Of a stretch of 64,000 nt of DNA, positions 19,294-27,891 are shown piece by piece (within the stretch, counting starts at the first letter, position 1; each line of letters opens with the position of its first letter). The position numbers and the translations under genes were made by a program. This DNA comes from Cellvibrio sp. PSBB023. Lineage in GTDB: Bacteria > Pseudomonadota > Gammaproteobacteria > Pseudomonadales > Cellvibrionaceae. Under the pieces are notes generated by a model. The model had not been told where the DNA came from. It saw only the letters and a list, made by a program, of their open reading frames with translations, and did no database searches. Where the stretch lies: positions 3,822,001 to 3,886,000 of the forward strand of contig NZ_CP019799.1 of the NCBI RefSeq assembly GCF_002007605.1, given 5' to 3'.

Positions 19294-19311
19294 TGTGAGA
19301 TATTTCCTACA
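19294..19311 (+). promoter_or_regulatory. GacA-type upstream activating sequence
   Basis: TGTGAG-N6-CCTACA, one mismatch per half against the TGTAAG-N6-CTTACA box through which GacA activates rsm small-RNA genes in pseudomonads. It ends 21 bp before a TATAAA-like -10 (19333-19338). The match is seen directly; binding is inferred. Confidence 0.65.
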
Positions 19312-19344
19312 AAACTTGCAGAGCTTATCCACTATAAACTGACG

Positions 19345-19500
19345 TGCGTTTCCTCAATAATGGCAAACATCGGAGTTTGTCGCAGGACGCGACAGTTGCA
19401 AGGAATTGAATGGAATAGAGCAACTCGTATTGCCAAGGTCAGGCCCTTATCCTGTAGAAACCCTGATTGCCCCCTTAAAGCAATCGGGGTTTTTCTTTTT
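19345..19500 (+). ncRNA. RsmY/RsmZ/CsrB-type small RNA (CsrA/RsmA antagonist), predicted
   Basis: About 155 nt without a coding frame. Three hairpins display GGA: CAAAC-ATCGGA-GTTTG (19364-19379); GTCGC-AGGAC-GCGAC (19379-19393); AGTTGC/GCAACT (19394-19425) whose 20-base loop holds two GGA (19402-19404 and 19412-19414). Hairpins 1 and 2 compete for one base pair. An intrinsic terminator ends it. GGA in loops is how Csr/Rsm RNAs bind and sequester CsrA/RsmA. The upstream GacA-type box supports the assignment. The 5' end is estimated from the -10 at 19333-19338 and may shift by several bases. The gene lies between xseB (divergent) and the type II secretion operon. Confidence 0.72.
19459..19500 (+). 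terminator. Intrinsic terminator of the small RNA
   Basis: AACCCTGATTGC / GCAATCGGGGTT, 12-bp stem with one internal mismatch and a 9-base loop, followed by TTTTCTTTTT. With no coding gene before it on this strand, it marks a non-coding transcript. Confidence 0.88.
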
Positions 19501-19761
19501 ATCTCCCCGCTTTTTTCGTGCCCTGCGTCGCATATTTTTACCGTGTTGCAACTTCTTTTGGGATTCATCATCAAACAATGGCCAAAATGCCGGAAGCGAC
19601 GTAGTTTGCAGGCTTAACGGACTATTTCGCTTTTGTAATATGGATGGAGTAGAATCCCGTGGCTTTGATAATCATAACGCACTAAGCTTTTGATACGACT
19701 GACAATTGCCATCCCCAACTCATTCCTGTCGTCAGCCAGCGTGAAGGACTCAGTCATACCC
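19501..19761. other. Leader region of the type II secretion operon
   Basis: 261 bp between the small-RNA terminator and gspC. The operon promoter must lie here or upstream, but no convincing -35/-10 pair stands out. A TTG at 19690 is in frame with gspC and is treated as upstream of the true start. Confidence 0.4.
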
Positions 19762-20763
19762 ATGCAAGACAGATTGCAATCTAACAGAGCTGTTTTTGAG
19801 CAGCGTACGGCCCAGTTGGAGATCCAGCTGCGCCGCCTCTTTGCGTTTTTAAACCGCGTCCCCCTACAACGCTGGCAATGGCTGGTTATGTTGTTGCTGG
19901 TGATTTGGTTGAGCCACAGTTTGGCGCGCCTCCTGTGGCTGGTTGTGCCGGCACCTGAAATTCCTCCCGCCAGCGTATCCCTCATGGCCTCCCAATCCGA
20001 ACCCACTGCGGGTGTGACAGAAGCGGTCAATATTGCGCAGCTGAAATCCCTTGCGCCTTTTGGCGATATGGCGGTCGCAGCACCTGTCGAACAGGCTCCT
20101 GCTGCGGTGAGTGATATAGAGGCCAGCAGCGACACCCAACTCAACCTGGTATTGCGCGGTGTGATTGGCAGCAGCACAGAGACTGCCGCGCGCGCCATTA
20201 TTGTGGCGGGCGATAAGGCCGATGTTTACGCCGTGGGCGATACCTTGCCTGTTGGCAATAAAGTCACGCTCGCCAAGATTCTGGACCTGCGGGTTATCGT
20301 TAATAACAATGGCAGCTTTGAATCCCTGTGGATGTTCAAAGACGATCCCAATGCGCCCAAGCTAACTACCAGTGTGAGCGCGCCGCCACCAGCCAATGCG
20401 ACATCAAATTTCCAGCCGCCGTCACTTAATGCAGGTAACAGCCCGGTTTATGATTCGCCGTCGTCGAACGCTGAACCTTCTATGGCTCAGGTGACTAAAA
20501 CCCTGGCGGATGTAGTGGCGATGAGTATTTATCGCGAGGGTGGGCAGGTGGTAGGTTACAAAATTCGCCCCGGGCGCAATGCCGAAGTATTTGATTCATT
20601 GGGCCTGCAGACTGATGACATAGTCACGGCTGTTAACGGGGTGCCGCTCAGCACGCCCGGTAAGATTATGGAAATATACAAAAGTATGGGTAGTGCCACG
20701 TCGGCGAATCTCGAAATCAGACGCGGTGGTAGTACAGTTAACCTAGACGTAATGCTCAAGTGA
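19762..20763 (+). CDS. gspC: Type II secretion inner-membrane protein GspC
   Basis: 333 residues from ATG 19762, with AAGGA upstream. A short cytoplasmic segment, one membrane helix at about 37-60 (WLVMLLLVIWLSHSLARLLW), a periplasmic homology region (about 128-195, LVLRGVIGSS to ESLWMF) that contacts the secretin, and a C-terminal PDZ-like domain (about 255-333, GLQTDDIVTAVNGVPLSTPG). GspC links the inner-membrane platform to GspD and helps choose substrates. First gene of gspC-N. Confidence 0.93.
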   Translation: MQDRLQSNRAVFEQRTAQLEIQLRRLFAFLNRVPLQRWQWLVMLLLVIWLSHSLARLLWLVVPAPEIPPASVSLMASQSEPTAGVTEAVNIAQLKSLAPFGDMAVAAPVEQAPAAVSDIEASSDTQLNLVLRGVIGSSTETAARAIIVAGDKADVYAVGDTLPVGNKVTLAKILDLRVIVNNNGSFESLWMFKDDPNAPKLTTSVSAPPPANATSNFQPPSLNAGNSPVYDSPSSNAEPSMAQVTKTLADVVAMSIYREGGQVVGYKIRPGRNAEVFDSLGLQTDDIVTAVNGVPLSTPGKIMEIYKSMGSATSANLEIRRGGSTVNLDVMLK

Positions 20764-20770
20764 GGTTTTT

Positions 20771-22846
20771 GTGATCCTGTTTAATGGTCGTGACAATAAC
20801 AAGATTATCTCCCGCAAGATCATCTTCCGCAGGACAATGGGTCGCTTATTGCTAGCGGCGTTGATCAGCATGAGCGGCACCTCATTTGCTCAGGTTCAAG
20901 CGGTTGAAGGCCAGGGTGAGATGCGTTGGTCGGTGAATTTCAACGACACCGATATTCAGGATGTGATCAAATCCATCGCCGGGCTTACTGGCAAAACCAT
21001 TATTATTGATCCCAAGGTGCGTGGCCCGATCAAGGTCATCAATACTCGCCCGCTCAATGCCAAAGAACTGTACGAACTCTTCCTGGCGTCGCTGGATGTG
21101 CACGGTTTTACCGCTGTGGAAAGCGGCAACATAGTCCGCGTAGTGATGAACCGTGATGCCCGCCAGTTTGCAATCCCCACCGAAAACAACATTAAAGACC
21201 GCGATGACCTCTACATCACCCAGGTTATTCCGCTGAAAAACACCAGTGCTGCCAAAATTCTTGCAGCTTTACGTCCCTTGGTTCCGCAGTACGGCCACCT
21301 CACCACCTATGAGCCAAGTAATGCCTTGATCATTACCGATACCCGTGCCAACGCGGCGCGTATCAGTGAGTTGGTTGTCCAGTTGGACAAAATCGGCATC
21401 ACCCATACCGATGTGATTCCTCTGCGCTATGCCAATGCGGCCGATGTGGTCGCCATGCTCACCCAATTGGAAAAGCCCGATCCCAACCGCGGTATGACTA
21501 CGGCGCCACCGGTGATAGTGGCAGATAAGCGCACCAATGCCGTAGTGGTTAGCGGCGACGACCTGACCCGCCAACGGCTCAAGTTTTTGATTAATGACCT
21601 GGATCGCCCGCAATCCAAAAACAGCAATGTGCGTGTGTATTATCTCAAATACGCCAAAGCGGAAGATGTTGCCAAAGTATTATCAGCTATGTTGCAAAGC
21701 TTAGGTCAGGGCAAACAGGCTGAGGGCGCGCCCAATGTTGCGCAACCTGCTGTGCAGGCTGATGAAGCAACCAACTCGGTACTAATTACTGCCGATGTTG
21801 ACACCATGGATACCTTGCTATCGATTGTAGATAGCCTTGATATTCGCCGTGCCCAAGTTCTGGTTGAAGCAATTATTGTGGAGATTACGGGTAACAATGC
21901 CAAAGAAATTGGTATTGAGTGGATGTATCAGTCCGGTGATGCCGGATTTGGTGGTTTCACGTCGGGCAGCGCCCTTGGCACTGTGGCTGCGCCAGCCTTG
22001 AACATACTGGAAAACCCGGATGACACCACGGCGTTGGCAGCATTAGCTGGTGGTATCAACTCAGTTGGTGCTCCTGTTTTTGGTGTGGGCCGATTGGGAG
22101 GTAAGGTTGATTTTCTGAGTGTATTGAAACTGTTGCAGACTACGGAATCCACCAACATCCTCTCCACGCCCAGCTTGCTGACTACCGATAACACCGAAGC
22201 CTCTATTCTGGTTGGACAACAGGTTCCTTTTGTGACTGGTTCCTATACCAGTGCAAACACCGGCGGCACCACAGGCAGCTCGTTTGCCAGTCCATTTAAT
22301 ACTGTCAATCGTGAAGATGTGGGGGTCAAGCTGCAAGTGACTCCGCATATTAACGAAGGCGACAGTTTGGTATTAGACATAGAACAAGAGATCTCTTCGG
22401 TGATCGGTAATACCCAAAACTCACCGAATGGCCCGACAACCAGTAAACGTGAAATTAAAACCCAGATTCTTGCAGGTGATGGCCAAACTGTTGTTTTAGG
22501 TGGGTTAATTGAAGATCAAGTTAACAAAGGGGATCGACGTGTACCTGTGCTTGGTAGCATCCCAATACTTGGACATTTGTTCCGTACCCAGAGTGCAACT
22601 AAACGAAAAACTAACCTGCTTATTTTCCTCAAAGCGACCATTATTCGCGATGACCGGGTTTTAGTTGGGGCCACTGCTGAAAAATATCAGATGATTCGTG
22701 AACAACAAATTCAGACTCGCCGTAGCAATGGGTTGTTGTTGAACAAGAGCGAGGTTCCCGTACTACCCGAGTGGGAAGAGCAGATTGAGCGCTATCGCCA
22801 ATCCTTACCGGCCGATGCCAATGCGTCAGGGGCGAATGGGGAATAA
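20771..22846 (+). CDS. gspD: Type II secretion outer-membrane secretin GspD
   Basis: 691 residues from a GTG at 20771 with GAGG five bases upstream; an ATG at 20837 also gives a signal peptide (MGRLLLAALISMSGTSFA). N0 to N3 domains fill the periplasmic half (for example VNFNDTDIQDVIKSIAGLTG), and the secretin barrel domain the C-terminal half (VPFVTGSY; VGVKLQVTPHINEGDSLVLD; LGGLIEDQ; VPVLGSIPILGHLF). GspD forms the multimeric channel through which folded hydrolases leave the cell. It lies 7 bp after gspC. Confidence 0.97.
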   Translation: MILFNGRDNNKIISRKIIFRRTMGRLLLAALISMSGTSFAQVQAVEGQGEMRWSVNFNDTDIQDVIKSIAGLTGKTIIIDPKVRGPIKVINTRPLNAKELYELFLASLDVHGFTAVESGNIVRVVMNRDARQFAIPTENNIKDRDDLYITQVIPLKNTSAAKILAALRPLVPQYGHLTTYEPSNALIITDTRANAARISELVVQLDKIGITHTDVIPLRYANAADVVAMLTQLEKPDPNRGMTTAPPVIVADKRTNAVVVSGDDLTRQRLKFLINDLDRPQSKNSNVRVYYLKYAKAEDVAKVLSAMLQSLGQGKQAEGAPNVAQPAVQADEATNSVLITADVDTMDTLLSIVDSLDIRRAQVLVEAIIVEITGNNAKEIGIEWMYQSGDAGFGGFTSGSALGTVAAPALNILENPDDTTALAALAGGINSVGAPVFGVGRLGGKVDFLSVLKLLQTTESTNILSTPSLLTTDNTEASILVGQQVPFVTGSYTSANTGGTTGSSFASPFNTVNREDVGVKLQVTPHINEGDSLVLDIEQEISSVIGNTQNSPNGPTTSKREIKTQILAGDGQTVVLGGLIEDQVNKGDRRVPVLGSIPILGHLFRTQSATKRKTNLLIFLKATIIRDDRVLVGATAEKYQMIREQQIQTRRSNGLLLNKSEVPVLPEWEEQIERYRQSLPADANASGANGE

Positions 22847-22848
22847 TC

Positions 22849-24381
22849 GTGAGCGAGCAATTGGAAGCACTGCCGCTGGACGAGCAGGACATAGCCCCCG
22901 AACCCGCCGTATACGAGCGCTTGCCGTTTGGTTATGCGTCAGCGCACGGTGTGATGCTCGATGAAACAGAGGCCGATGGTCGCCCGCACATTTTGCACAA
23001 GCCGGGGCTGACACTTGAGGTCTTGCTGGAGTTACAGCGCATTCTGGGGCCGGATTTGCATCTTGAAGAGCTGCCCGCTGACGATTTTCAAAAGCGCCTC
23101 ACCCGTGAATACCAAAGTGGTGATGGCGCTGCCCAGCGCGCCGCCGAAGACTTGGGCAACGAGTTCGATTTATCTTCCATGGCCGATGATTTGGCTGATC
23201 GCACCGATCTCTTGGCCGGTGATGATGACGCGCCGATTATCCGTCTGATCAATGCCATTCTCTCGCAAGCGGTGCGCGAAGGCGCGTCGGATATCCACCT
23301 AGAACCCTTTGAAGATCGTGTCTCGGTGCGCTTCCGGATCGATGGTGTGCTGACCGAGGTGTTATCGCCCAAGGCGGAGTTGGCACCGGTATTGGTGTCG
23401 CGCCTGAAGGTAATGGCGCGTTTGGATATCGCCGAAAAACGCCTGCCGCAAGATGGCCGTATCACTGTGCGCCTTGCGGGGCATGCGGTGGATATTCGTG
23501 TATCCACCATTCCTTCTGCCTTTGGTGAACGTATTGTATTGCGTCTGTTGGATCAGGCCGCGGGCCAACTGCGCTTGGAGCAGTTGCAAATGCCGCAGCT
23601 GGTCTATGAGCGCCTCACCAAAAACCTGCTCAAACCCCACGGTATTATTCTGGTGACCGGCCCTACCGGTTCGGGTAAAACCACTACGCTCTATGCGGGC
23701 CTGAGCCATATCAACACCCGTAGCCGCAATATCCTGACCATTGAAGACCCGGTCGAATACCTGCTGCCCGGTATCGGACAAACCCAGGTAAATACCAAGG
23801 TTGATATGACCTTTGCCCGTGGCCTGCGCGCGATTCTGCGTCAGGACCCGGATGTGGTGATGGTGGGTGAGATCCGCGATGGTGAAACCGCTGAAATTGC
23901 TATCCAGGCCTCCTTGACCGGCCACTTGGTGCTCTCAACCCTACACACCAATACCGCGATTGGCGCGGTATTGCGTTTGAAAGACATGGGTGTTGAGCCA
24001 TTCCTGCTTGCGTCGAGTTTGGAAGTAGTAATGGCACAACGTCTGGTGCGGGTGCTGTGTTCGCATTGCAAAGAACAGTACCTGCCGAGTGATGCCGAGC
24101 GCGATATGCTCAAGCTGCCAGCCGATACCGCTATCTGGCGGCCATCGCCCAGCGGCTGCAAACATTGTAATCATCAGGGCTATCGCGGCCGTAAGGGGAT
24201 TTACGAGTTGATTGAAATCAACGAGCGGCTGCGTCACTTGATCCACGAACAGGCGGGTGAGCAGGAACTGTTGGCGGAAGCGCGTAAACACAGCCCGTCC
24301 ATGAGTGACGATGGTCGCCAGTGTGTCCTGAATGGCATCACCAGCATTGAAGAAGTGCTGCGTGTGACAACGCAACTCTAA
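22849..24381 (+). CDS. gspE: Type II secretion ATPase GspE
   Basis: 510 residues from GTG 22849, two bases after the gspD stop. N-terminal domain for GspL contact, then the ATPase: Walker A GPTGSGKTTTLY (about 271-282), Asp box, Walker B LRQDPDVVMVGEIRDGETAE, and a His box (TLHTNTA). A tetracysteine zinc site lies near residues 404-440 (CSHC ... CKHC). It powers pseudopilus assembly on the cytoplasmic face. Confidence 0.97.
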   Translation: MSEQLEALPLDEQDIAPEPAVYERLPFGYASAHGVMLDETEADGRPHILHKPGLTLEVLLELQRILGPDLHLEELPADDFQKRLTREYQSGDGAAQRAAEDLGNEFDLSSMADDLADRTDLLAGDDDAPIIRLINAILSQAVREGASDIHLEPFEDRVSVRFRIDGVLTEVLSPKAELAPVLVSRLKVMARLDIAEKRLPQDGRITVRLAGHAVDIRVSTIPSAFGERIVLRLLDQAAGQLRLEQLQMPQLVYERLTKNLLKPHGIILVTGPTGSGKTTTLYAGLSHINTRSRNILTIEDPVEYLLPGIGQTQVNTKVDMTFARGLRAILRQDPDVVMVGEIRDGETAEIAIQASLTGHLVLSTLHTNTAIGAVLRLKDMGVEPFLLASSLEVVMAQRLVRVLCSHCKEQYLPSDAERDMLKLPADTAIWRPSPSGCKHCNHQGYRGRKGIYELIEINERLRHLIHEQAGEQELLAEARKHSPSMSDDGRQCVLNGITSIEEVLRVTTQL

Positions 24382-24391
24382 GGACGGACAC

Positions 24392-25627
24392 ATGGGTGCC
24401 TACAGTTACAAAGCGCTGAATGAAGAGGGGAAAACCGTCAAGGGAATCCTTGAGGGCGATTCCGAGCGCCACATTCGCACGCAACTGCGCGCGAAAAAAC
24501 TCAAACCGCTGGAAGTGCTTGGCGCAGGCAGTGAGGCGCAGGCCAGTGCCAATGAAGGGCTGGATATTTCCGCATGGTCGCGCCGTCGCGCCAGCCGCTT
24601 GAGTACGCGCGAGTTAAGCCTTATCACCCGCCAGTTAGCCTCCTTGGTAAAGTCGGGCCTGCCGCTCGATGAAGCCTTGCATGCCACCGCTAAACAATCG
24701 CAAAAAGCCAATGTAAAACGCGTTGTCTTACAGGTGCGCACCAAGGTGTTGGAAGGCTTTAGCTTGGCCCAGGCACTGGGCGACAACCCGGTTGCCTTTA
24801 ACGATATGTACCGCGCGCTGGTGCGTGCAGGTGAGGGTTCAGGTTACCTGAGTCCGGTATTGGAGCGTTTGGCAGACTACACCCAAACCAGCCAGCAACT
24901 GCAGCAGCGCATCAAAATGGCAATGATCTACCCGATTGTCATGTTGGTTGTCAGCTTGGCAGTGATTATCGCGCTGATGGTGCTGGTGGTGCCCAAGCTG
25001 GTCAAAATCTTTGAGCAGGGAAAACGCGAGTTACCTGCGCTCACCGAGGGTTTGATCGCCACCAGTGAGTTTCTGATGAACTATGGTGTGTACCTGTTTG
25101 TTGCCTTGATCGGACTCTATTTTTTCATTAAACACCTGATGCGCGACCCCAAACGCTTGCGTGCATGGCATGTGGTGCAACTGAAACTGCCGGTGTTTGG
25201 TGAGTTGGTCAAGCAGATCAACTCGGCGCGCTTTGCCGCGACCTTGAGCCTGCTTTCTGCCAGCGGAGTGCCACTGTTGCAGGCACTCAATATCTCCGGG
25301 CAGGTGATGACCAATAAAATCCTGCAAGAGGCCTGTGATCAGGTTGCCGCTGCGGTGCGCGAGGGCATGAGCTTGAGCCGCGCGCTGGAAAATACCGGTC
25401 ATTTCCCGCCGCTGTTGGTTCAACTGGTGGCCAGTGGCGAAACCAATGGCACCTTGCCGCAGCAATTGGACAACGCCTCCAAAGATCAGGAGCGCGAATT
25501 GGAAATGATGCTGGGAGTGGCAATGGGGTTGCTGGAACCGGCAACCATTATTTTTATGGGCGGGGCCGTGTGTGTGATTGTTTTGGCAATCCTTACCCCG
25601 ATTTTCGAAATGACCAAGCTGAGCTGA
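24392..25627 (+). CDS. gspF: Type II secretion inner-membrane platform protein GspF
   Basis: 411 residues, ATG 24392 with AAGGA upstream. Two tandem GspF domains (LSLITRQLASLVKSGLPLDEAL and ARFAATLSLLSASGVPLLQAL, each split copies of the fold) and three membrane helices (about 171-193, 222-242, 380-403). It forms the platform base driven by GspE. Starts 10 bp after gspE. Confidence 0.96.
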   Translation: MGAYSYKALNEEGKTVKGILEGDSERHIRTQLRAKKLKPLEVLGAGSEAQASANEGLDISAWSRRRASRLSTRELSLITRQLASLVKSGLPLDEALHATAKQSQKANVKRVVLQVRTKVLEGFSLAQALGDNPVAFNDMYRALVRAGEGSGYLSPVLERLADYTQTSQQLQQRIKMAMIYPIVMLVVSLAVIIALMVLVVPKLVKIFEQGKRELPALTEGLIATSEFLMNYGVYLFVALIGLYFFIKHLMRDPKRLRAWHVVQLKLPVFGELVKQINSARFAATLSLLSASGVPLLQALNISGQVMTNKILQEACDQVAAAVREGMSLSRALENTGHFPPLLVQLVASGETNGTLPQQLDNASKDQERELEMMLGVAMGLLEPATIIFMGGAVCVIVLAILTPIFEMTKLS

Positions 25628-25671
25628 TGCCCGGCACAAACCGACAACAAGTGATGTTCCTGGAGTGTTCT

Positions 25672-26133
25672 ATGAATAAAACAATACAACCCACTGCAAT
25701 GAAAACCCGTCTGCGCCAAGCGGGTTTTACGCTGGTAGAGATTATGGTGGTGGTCATTATTATTGGTCTGCTGGCGGGTATTGTGGTACCCAACGTGATG
25801 GACAACCTCGATAAAGCCAATGTCCAGAAAGCGCGCGCTGACTTTAGCTCACTGCAAACCGCGCTCAAACTTTATCGTATCGACAACTTTACCTATCCAA
25901 CAACCGAGCAGGGGCTTGAGGCACTGGTCACCAAATCCTCGATTGCTCCCGTGCCGCGCAATTTTAAAGCCAGTGGCTATTTGGATTCCTTGTCAAAAGA
26001 CCCATGGGGTAATGACTACCAGTACATGAGCCCAGCCGATGGCCATGAATATGATATCTATAGCCTGGGCGCTGATGGTGTGAGCGGTGGCGAAGGCCAG
26101 AACGCGGACATCAGCGTGTGGGATGAGCAATAA
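25672..26133 (+). CDS. gspG: Type II secretion major pseudopilin GspG
   Basis: 153 residues from ATG 25672; the frame is open further up into gspF but those codons are not used. Leader ending RQAG, prepilin cleavage, then FTLVEIMVVVIIIGLLAG, the conserved Glu5 helix. The C-terminal part carries the GspG pattern (DPWGNDYQYMSP; YDIYSLGADG) with its calcium site. It builds the pseudopilus piston. No prepilin peptidase (gspO) lies in this window, so a pilD-type gene elsewhere must process it. Confidence 0.97.
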   Translation: MNKTIQPTAMKTRLRQAGFTLVEIMVVVIIIGLLAGIVVPNVMDNLDKANVQKARADFSSLQTALKLYRIDNFTYPTTEQGLEALVTKSSIAPVPRNFKASGYLDSLSKDPWGNDYQYMSPADGHEYDIYSLGADGVSGGEGQNADISVWDEQ

Positions 26134-26160
26134 CAGGCATACGCCCCGGATCTGACTATT

Positions 26161-26733
26161 GTGAGCCGCCGCGAGCAGGGTTTTACCCTTATCGAAATCA
26201 TTTTTGTCGTGTTTATTATCGGCATGGCGGTGAGCGTTATCTCTATTTCCGTGGGGGGGAATGCGCTGGCAGAGCGCAGTAAAAAAGAGGCCGAAACATT
26301 TTTATTGCAGGCCAATTATGTGGCCGAGCAGTCGGTGCTCAAAGGTGAAACCCACGGTTTATTTGTGGAGCTGCGCCCGGCGCAGGGCATCGATGGCCAA
26401 GAGCAGTGGTGCTATCAGTGGCGGCGAGTGCGTGACCGCCAGTGGCAAGACGTGCCTGAGCTGACGCAACACTGTCTGGATGAAGGTCTGGTTATCGAGT
26501 TTTATGTTGATGAAGAACTGTGGGAATACGACCCCGAGCTGGAGTACCAGGAGCCGGTGTTAGGGTTTTTCCCCAGTGGTGATGCTTCGGGCGAGATTGA
26601 AATCAACATCCTTGCCGATCAGCTACAGAGTGATGGCGATGAAGAAACCCAGCGTTTTGAACTGGAAATCAGTGGTGAATTACGCTGGATAAACGAAGAA
26701 AAACGCCTGGAAGCGGAGCGTCGTGGGCGATGA
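26161..26733 (+). CDS. gspH: Type II secretion minor pseudopilin GspH
   Basis: 190 residues from GTG 26161. Prepilin motif SRREQG-FTLIEIIFVVFIIG with cleavage after Gly. The rest is acidic and beta-rich, as in other GspH. It is a minor pseudopilin joined to the tip complex GspI-J-K. Its stop overlaps the gspI start by 4 bp. Confidence 0.88.
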   Translation: MSRREQGFTLIEIIFVVFIIGMAVSVISISVGGNALAERSKKEAETFLLQANYVAEQSVLKGETHGLFVELRPAQGIDGQEQWCYQWRRVRDRQWQDVPELTQHCLDEGLVIEFYVDEELWEYDPELEYQEPVLGFFPSGDASGEIEINILADQLQSDGDEETQRFELEISGELRWINEEKRLEAERRGR

Positions 26734-27212
26734 AATCTTCTTTGCGGCAGAGATTACACAACCGCCAACAGCGTGGGTTCACCCTGCTGGAGGCGATGAT
26801 CGCCTTGATGATCGTGGCCATGGCGCTGCCCGCCCTGATTACGCTGGTGATGACCCAGTTGGACGGCTCGGCCGCGATTCGCGACAAGACCTACGCCTAT
26901 TGGGTAGCCGAAAACCAACTGACGCGGATACGCCTGTTGCAGCAGCAAAAAGCAAAAAAAGCGCTACCGAGTTATCAGGTACCCGAAAAGGATTCCGGTT
27001 CGGTCGACATGGCAGGATTGCGCTGGCATTGGCAACTGACCACTCTGGCGCTGGACACTTTGCCGGTACCTGGCTTCAAACGGGTTGAAATCGCCGTGCG
27101 TTTGCTGGGACCCGCTGAGGGTATCTCCCTCGGCCCGACGATGATTGATAAGGATCAACCAGCGCTTGCGCGCTTGACGGGGTATATCAGTGATCCTGAA
27201 CTTGTGCAGTAA
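26730..27212 (+). CDS. gspI: Type II secretion minor pseudopilin GspI
   Basis: 160 residues. Prepilin motif QQRG-FTLLEAMIALMIVAMALPAL, then the GspI body with AYWVAENQLTRIRL, the conserved WVAENQL segment. It seeds the pseudopilus tip with GspJ and GspK. Overlaps gspH by 4 bp and gspJ by 23 bp, indicating coupled translation. Confidence 0.93.
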   Translation: MKSSLRQRLHNRQQRGFTLLEAMIALMIVAMALPALITLVMTQLDGSAAIRDKTYAYWVAENQLTRIRLLQQQKAKKALPSYQVPEKDSGSVDMAGLRWHWQLTTLALDTLPVPGFKRVEIAVRLLGPAEGISLGPTMIDKDQPALARLTGYISDPELVQ

Positions 27213-27891
27213 GCCGCTCCATACTGGGCAGCAGGGTTTTACCTTGCTGGAGGTATTGATTGCGCTGGTGATATCGGCGCTGATTGCGGTGATGGCATTC
27301 CAGTCGCTGGATGCGGCTGACAAGGGGGCCCAGAAAACCAATGAAGTGCTGGATGAAATTAATCGCCTGGATCGCACTTGGCAGATCATCGCTGCCGACC
27401 TCCGCCATGTACAAGCGCCCTTGGCCAACGACCAAAACGCGCTGTTCCAGGGCGAAAGCCTGAGGTCTTCCGGGGAAAATGCCGATCAACCGGTACTGTA
27501 TTTCAAGCGGCGCGGCTGGGTTAATTTTGCCAATCTGCCGCGCAGCGATCTGCAATTGATCAGCTATAGGGTTGCAGAGGGTAAGTTGTGGCGGGATTTC
27601 ATGCCCGAATACAATCGCGAGCTGGGCGACATTGATATGGAGGATGACGCCTCCCACCAATTGCTGCTGGAAAATGTGGATGACATGCAACTGCGGTTTC
27701 TGCACCAGGGCACCATTGGATCCAAAGGCAAAAGTGCATTGGAAGGGCGGGAGTTCTCGGACGATTGGCTACAGCAGTGGCCGGATAGCAGTTTACAGGG
27801 CGCAGGTGGTTTACCCCTGGCGGTAGAAATTACCATCGACATTAAAGGAGTGGGGCCCAGTGTGCGTCTCTTTGCCCTGCCGGAACAGTAA
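27190..27891 (+). CDS. gspJ: Type II secretion minor pseudopilin GspJ
   Basis: 233 residues from GTG 27190, inside the end of gspI. Prepilin motif GQQG-FTLLEVLIALVISALIAV, then the typical TWQIIAADLRHVQ segment and YRVAEGKLWRDF. Tip-complex pseudopilin. The C-terminal end overlaps the gspK start. Confidence 0.92.
   Translation: MILNLCSKPLHTGQQGFTLLEVLIALVISALIAVMAFQSLDAADKGAQKTNEVLDEINRLDRTWQIIAADLRHVQAPLANDQNALFQGESLRSSGENADQPVLYFKRRGWVNFANLPRSDLQLISYRVAEGKLWRDFMPEYNRELGDIDMEDDASHQLLLENVDDMQLRFLHQGTIGSKGKSALEGREFSDDWLQQWPDSSLQGAGGLPLAVEITIDIKGVGPSVRLFALPEQ

Noticed and set aside
18532..19617. A 361-codon plus-strand frame opposite ispA and xseB
   Set aside because: It is the antisense of two certain genes and runs through the small-RNA gene; the protein shows no domain and no ribosome site. 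Treated as a shadow.
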